Assembly (NCBI GenBank): GCA_005406025.1
Contig: BGZK01000093.1
Span: forward strand, 186,001-250,000
DNA from: Eumeta japonica
Lineage: Eukaryota > Arthropoda > Insecta > Lepidoptera > Psychidae
DNA: 64,000 nt
Direction of reading: 5' to 3'
Both the position numbers and the translations under genes were made by a program. The number at the start of each line of letters is the position of its first letter. The first letter of the stretch is position 1. Under the pieces are notes generated by a model. The model did no database searches. It saw only the letters and a program-made list of their open reading frames with translations, and was not told the DNA's origin. Below, in pieces: positions 59,401 through 64,000 of the stretch.

Positions 59401-61904
59401 GAAAATAACATATATCTTTGGAAATGACATATATCTTTGTGGAAAAACAATAACTTTAATAATTGCTTCCAGGATTAGAGACATGATGTGGCAACTTTGA
59501 AAAGCCATCTGAATAATACTTCAGAAAAAGATTTTGCCTACATTTACTTTATGAAATAGTCAAGATAGATCAATCATTTAAATTAATGATAGTTGATTCT
59601 GATTTGTGACTTTATTTATTGTTTATGTGTTTTATTATGGCTTTGTATTTGTACACATATAGTTAATTTTTTTTTAGGCTAATGGTTTTTTAGGGGCTGC
59701 TGGGCCTGCTGGTGGGATACCAAATGCGTACTCTCTTATAGCAAAAAAGTAAGTTTAAATAATTTTGTTATCAATTACATTATCAGTTTTAGGGTTTTGT
59801 AAGTTAAAAAGATCCCTTAAAAGTTCTTATTTCTTGAAGATCATTGATGTGAATTCTGATCATGTATTGTCAATTATATAGCTATAAAAGTTAGAAATAT
59901 TTATATGGAACTTTTGGTAGGATGAAACTTAATATTAGAAAAATATTATGATATGGACATAAAGTATTTCAAATATTTTAGAAAATCTATTAGTAATGTG
60001 TAGTGGAAAATATGTTCTAGCTTCATTTTAAAGACTTCATTATTTGTAATTATAGTGTAGTTATGTAAAGACCCTGTTTAGAGGTTCGAGGATTGTGATT
60101 AGATGAAAGGAAACATGTAAAAAAGCAGAAGAGGTTTATTTAGAAACACAGAGGCACATTAAGTCGCTATGGTACCATTTGATTGTGCTTGACTTGTGAA
60201 TGCACTGGTCTCAGAAATAAAACTAGACTCATCCGTGCCTGAAAATTCCTCCCCAAAAAAATAAATCCATTCTAAAAAAATATAAATATACATCAAAAAG
60301 CGTTGACAGAGGTGATGGCGAGGCGCGCGAAGCGGAGTGATGTGATATTCTATTCTCAAATATTTTGTTATGGGAATTATTTTGCACTTTTAATTTACTT
60401 TTAGCTTACTAGTGCAGTTTGCAATGGTATCACTTTAAAAACTTTTGTTAAAGATAAGCGCGAGTTTGCATATTTAAAATAAACCACAACTAGGTATTTA
60501 CTATAAATTGATCAGATTGATATATGTAATGATTTTTTTCTAGAGAAATATCATTTAAAGAAATTTATTTGATTTTTGTTTGAATAAGTAAATGATGATT
60601 AATGAGTGCCCTTCTTGTATGTGCTGAAAAGTCATTTTTAAAAAATATATTACTAGACTTTGTCAATCTGTGCTTTCCTACTCATGTTTATATTTTGAAC
60701 ATGTAATGGTTGTAATATTGATGTTGGTTTTTTAAAGTGAGTCATTTATATTTTTTTTAGATTCTGGGAAAAAGTCATAGATTCCAATCAAATGCATCGT
60801 ATACAGATGTTAGAATATGAGCGCTCTGGATGGACATTTCATGCTAAAGGCTTGTGGTAATGTTAAATATTACTTCAGATAATCAGAGTTATTCATGAAA
60901 ATTTCAATAATAGCCTTATGTTTCAATAACTCAGGTTCAAGAATGGCTGCAATCTTTTTCTGCATTTATGAAAAAAAATATTAAATAGTGTTGTGTACTA
61001 TATGAGAAAATAATGGAATCAAAATAAAAAAAAATGTATTTTTCTTACATGGTAAATATTAGATTCAAACTACACAAACAATATTTTCACTGCATTGAGT
61101 GGAATTGGCTTAAAACAAACTAAAAAAGTATTGTTGTAATACTTTTATTGATGTAACTAAAATTGGGGATTTAAATATAAAAATACTATGTAAGGATATG
61201 AAATTAACGTTTTAAAATTAACAATTCATTACATTCTTATAAAAATTGTGATAATAACAGACACAAAAAGTAGTAAAATACACTGTGCAATACTATGGCT
61301 AAAATAATTTTAATTTCATGTTAATTGGTCCTATAAAAACACCAAAAAATGTAGAAAAATAACCATAAATATTCAGTTGTAAACATTGAATAAAGTATAT
61401 TAAATCAATATCATATTGTATTCATTTAATTAGTTATTCTGATTAATGATTATTTATTGATTATAGTAATAAAAAAACTCATCATATTACATATTAATTA
61501 TTTACCTACTTTAAACTCCATACAAATATTTGTATAAATAAACTCAGTGAGTGAAAAAAAAATAGTCCAAAAATTTCAAACTAGATGTAACAGTTGTCTC
61601 TCTCACTCTTCCTAAATGTAAAAATTTAATTTCGTCTTGGTAGTTTCAGTCACTGATTTGTTATAATGTCTGTTCCTTCAAATGTATGATTTCTTATTTT
61701 TTTAATGCAAAAGAAACTGTCTATTGTATTATTAACTGTTTTAGGTATTATCCAAGCGGCAGCAAGTTACCATGTATGACGTTGGTGGGCTCCGCCAACT
61801 TGGGTGAGCGTTCTGTACGCCGCGATCTTGAAGCGCAAGCAGCTATACTTACTACTTCTCCTCAATTACAAGTACCTACCTACCAGCCTACATCTTTGCT
61901 ATGA
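56408..61904 (+). CDS. Pgs1: PGS1, CDP-diacylglycerol-glycerol-3-phosphate 3-phosphatidyltransferase
   Basis: Exons are 56408-57005, 57670-57831, 57914-58128, 59678-59748, 60761-60856 and 61745 onward, all in phase with GT..AG junctions. The ATG at 56408 is the first in frame after a stop at 56372; the basic N-terminus could be a mitochondrial targeting signal. The protein is a phospholipase-D-superfamily enzyme with two HKD-type motifs: H153-K155-D160 (LQHMKLYIVDDS, followed by LLSGANCSNDYF) and H376-K378 (WTFHAKGLW, followed by TLVGSANLGERSVRRDLEAQ). The stretches RGTRGK, RQDRYIEF and WIFPLIQM are also typical of the family. Known role: makes phosphatidylglycerophosphate from CDP-diacylglycerol and glycerol-3-phosphate in mitochondria, the committed step to cardiolipin. 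The frame can run to a stop at 61902-61904 (433 residues), or splice at GTACCT after 61871. Family members carry some 40 more residues after this point, so a further exon outside the window is likely. Confidence 0.9.
58220..59200 (+). mobile_element. RTE-like non-LTR retrotransposon fragment in PGS1 intron 3
   Basis: The plus strand reads YGLRMDELSVKCLLYDDDHV (58300-58360; catalytic YADD as YDDD). It continues with GMKVNVNKTKVMVLE (about 58438-58482), then a frameshifted stretch and a 95-codon frame, 58776-59063, with DAVTKVDRGMLRLYDYFERM, NEGRLIKQIYRGNVCG and RLRKFHTDHICAILEKGQIL. It ends in a TTA-type trinucleotide tract (about 59177-59200), as does the copy at 26855. It is the longest copy of this family in the window, inserted in the sense orientation in the 1.5-kb intron 3. 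Confidence 0.78.
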
Positions 61905-64000
61905 ATTTAAGATATTTGACCTTCGTTCATTTTTTAAGAAAAAAATTTATTTGTTTCATAAAGCCTTGCATTTAAATGTACACTCTACATTTTTATTGTT
62001 TCAAGGGACACTGTCTAGAATAGAGATCATTAGTGTGCATTAAAAAAAAAATTGCACTGATCTCCAACATTAAGTAATATGACTGACTAACTGCTCATTT
62101 TAGTAATCAATGTTATGATAGTTGTAATAGTGATTTCTGGTTCTACTATAATAGTGGTTTTCTGGTCACAATGAAATGGAAAGTTCAGCTTCTGTTCACC
62201 GGTAAAATATTTCCGCCCGCGCGATTATGTCAATCTTGACAATCTGAGAGCGCGGGAATGATATCCAGGACTAAAAGCGAACTTTTCATCAAGGTGTAAG
62301 TCCGTAGAAAATGTACCATTTCTCTTCCCTATATTGATAACTTCCCATCCTAGTGTGAAAAAAAAAATATATTTACCACCGAAGGATAGTTTTGCATTCC
62401 AACATGCGTAGTATTATCTTCTGAGTCTAATGCTTCCTCCCTTAGTTGAGTAATGTACTATTTATCCCTGTGAAAGGTCGCGTATCAAGCTTCCTTTTAA
62501 TGTATTCTTTTGCATATGTAGGTACTTGATTCGGTATTGTGCCATTGTTTGCTTGACACTGAATCAAAATTAGTTAAACTGATTAGGTAATTAGCTTAGA
62601 TATTGTTGCAAAGGTCAATTTTCTTTTCCTCTTTTCAAAGTTGTTTTTTTTTTGTGTTTGTTAAAGCATCATCTATTTAGGCGGTAAAATTATATGTAAA
62701 GTTTTGTGCCAGAATTCTGAAATAATTGAAGTTAGATGCACAACATTTCCTACCTGAAACTGCCTTTCAGCCTTTTTGGGAAAAATCCCTTTAGATGCAT
62801 TAAATTCAGGATGTATTTGTTTAATTTTAAGCCTTTCAATATTAATAGTTAATATTTTATATAATAGTGTCAAAGATGTCTTAATATTTAAATTCTTTAT
62901 TATATTTAGAGTCTTTGAAAGCATTTAGGTACAAAGAATTTTTGAGAAGTAATATTCAAACATTTTGAAAAAAAAACCAAAAATAGAAGGAATTTTTATT
63001 AGATAGATATAAAAAAAATTGTCGTTGGTTCATGCCTTAAAAAATTAAAATTGAGAATATTCAGTAAAAAGAAACCTGTGTGCAGTTCACATGCGATATA
63101 AGTGAACTTTTACAAAATGAATCTGCGAGAGATTGAGATGAATGTGGTATCAAAGTGGGATAATTACAGAGTTTATTCATTACAGTATTGATACCAAGTT
63201 TAAAAATTGTATTACGTTTTAATATTCAAACTCTATGTTTTAAATTTCAACAAATGATATTACACAAGCGCATAAAGCACACATATCTTTTTCTCTTGCA
63301 TTCTATCTCATCTCATATTCTATTTCACTCTTACGCAGGCTAAATCCTTATAAATTTACAAAATTGTCTCTTTTCAGTTTAGAAAACTCTTTAATTTCAT
63401 CGACTTTAAAATCTCAATGATATTAAATATGTTCGCTTCAAAATATATAGATTTCACAAATTGTGTTACGAGGATGTTAATGAGAATTTCGATTTTTAAG
63501 AAGTGCTATTAATGTCATTTCTTTCAAGTGGAATATAGTCGCTTTGAGTTCGAAGGGAAATAGCTGATGTCGCAATGCACTTTCAGGATCAGGTGTTAAT
63601 GATAAAAAAAATTTTATGCTTTCTGGATTAACAACAAGACGTTTCTTCAAATTATAAATTTTCGCACCTAAATTGTTAAAAGACTAGGTGACGAAAAAAA
63701 AGTGATTAGATCTAAGAAACGATGATAAAGTAGTTAAACGTAACAAACTCAGTTTAACTATATGTTTATGCAGTACATAGTCCATATTCTCAAGAAAAAA
63801 ATGTACTTTACTAGGTCTTGGAATCAAATAAAACTATATTCAACATTTTTGCCTTCACGTATTTTAGCGTCTTCTCATCTATGGAAGAGTTCATATATAA
63901 CTTTTTATACCTACAGGAAAAATAAAAGAAGTAATGTCATGTTATCCGGGTTAAGATTTAATTAGATATGAAATTCAATGTATAAAATAATGTGTATTTT
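61905..64000. other. Downstream of PGS1 exon 6, no feature recognised
   Basis: AT-rich DNA, either intron or intergenic, depending on whether PGS1 has a further exon. I searched by eye for a PGS1 C-terminal exon and did not find one. A short GC-rich patch lies at about 62205-62260. Confidence 0.4.

Overview
The window is eukaryotic nuclear DNA from an insect, most likely a lepidopteran. It is strongly AT-rich, its genes have short exons with GT..AG introns, and it holds decayed mariner, Helitron, Jockey-clade and other non-LTR elements. Several short repeats also resemble those abundant in moths and butterflies. The order assignment is an inference; an insect origin is much safer.

Three protein-coding genes can be read through with confidence. 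(1) Smurf, a C2-WW-HECT E3 ubiquitin ligase of the Nedd4 family, lies on the minus strand in 13 exons from 39249 down to 16316. The joined coding sequence is 2511 nt, an exact multiple of three, giving 836 residues. (2) An ASRGL1-type isoaspartyl peptidase/L-asparaginase lies on the plus strand in 6 exons (43877-45945, 311 residues). (3) PGS1, the mitochondrial CDP-diacylglycerol-glycerol-3-phosphate 3-phosphatidyltransferase, lies on the plus strand from 56408, with six exons up to 61871 or 61904; its extreme C-terminus may lie outside the window. A fourth, weaker gene is a small one-membrane-segment protein, or the first exon of a larger membrane protein, on the minus strand at 9568-9795.

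Layout. 1-9.5 kb: no host gene recognised; a GC-rich patch, two mariner copies in opposite orientation, two non-LTR fragments and a degenerate periodic repeat. 9.5-10.8 kb: the small membrane protein gene with an inverted-repeat element in its 5' flank. 10.8-16.3 kb: AT-rich, apparently empty. 16.3-39.2 kb: Smurf, whose long introns hold a 1-kb fold-back element, two short near-perfect hairpins, a mariner, a Helitron relic and several LINE fragments. 39.3-43.8 kb: intergenic, with mariner and LINE fragments and a 40-bp tandem duplication. 43.9-46.1 kb: the asparaginase gene. 46.1-56.4 kb: repeat-rich intergenic DNA with a Helitron helicase remnant and a 5'-truncated Jockey-clade element flanked by a 14-bp target-site duplication. 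56.4-61.9 kb: PGS1, with a LINE fragment in intron 3. 61.9-64 kb: nothing recognised.

The three genes act in unrelated processes (TGF-beta/BMP and other signalling turnover, amino-acid/isoaspartyl salvage, cardiolipin synthesis), and nothing suggests that they work together. I found no clear undescribed multi-gene system. The most notable structures are the intronic hairpins and fold-back DNA inside Smurf and the record of transposon insertions.
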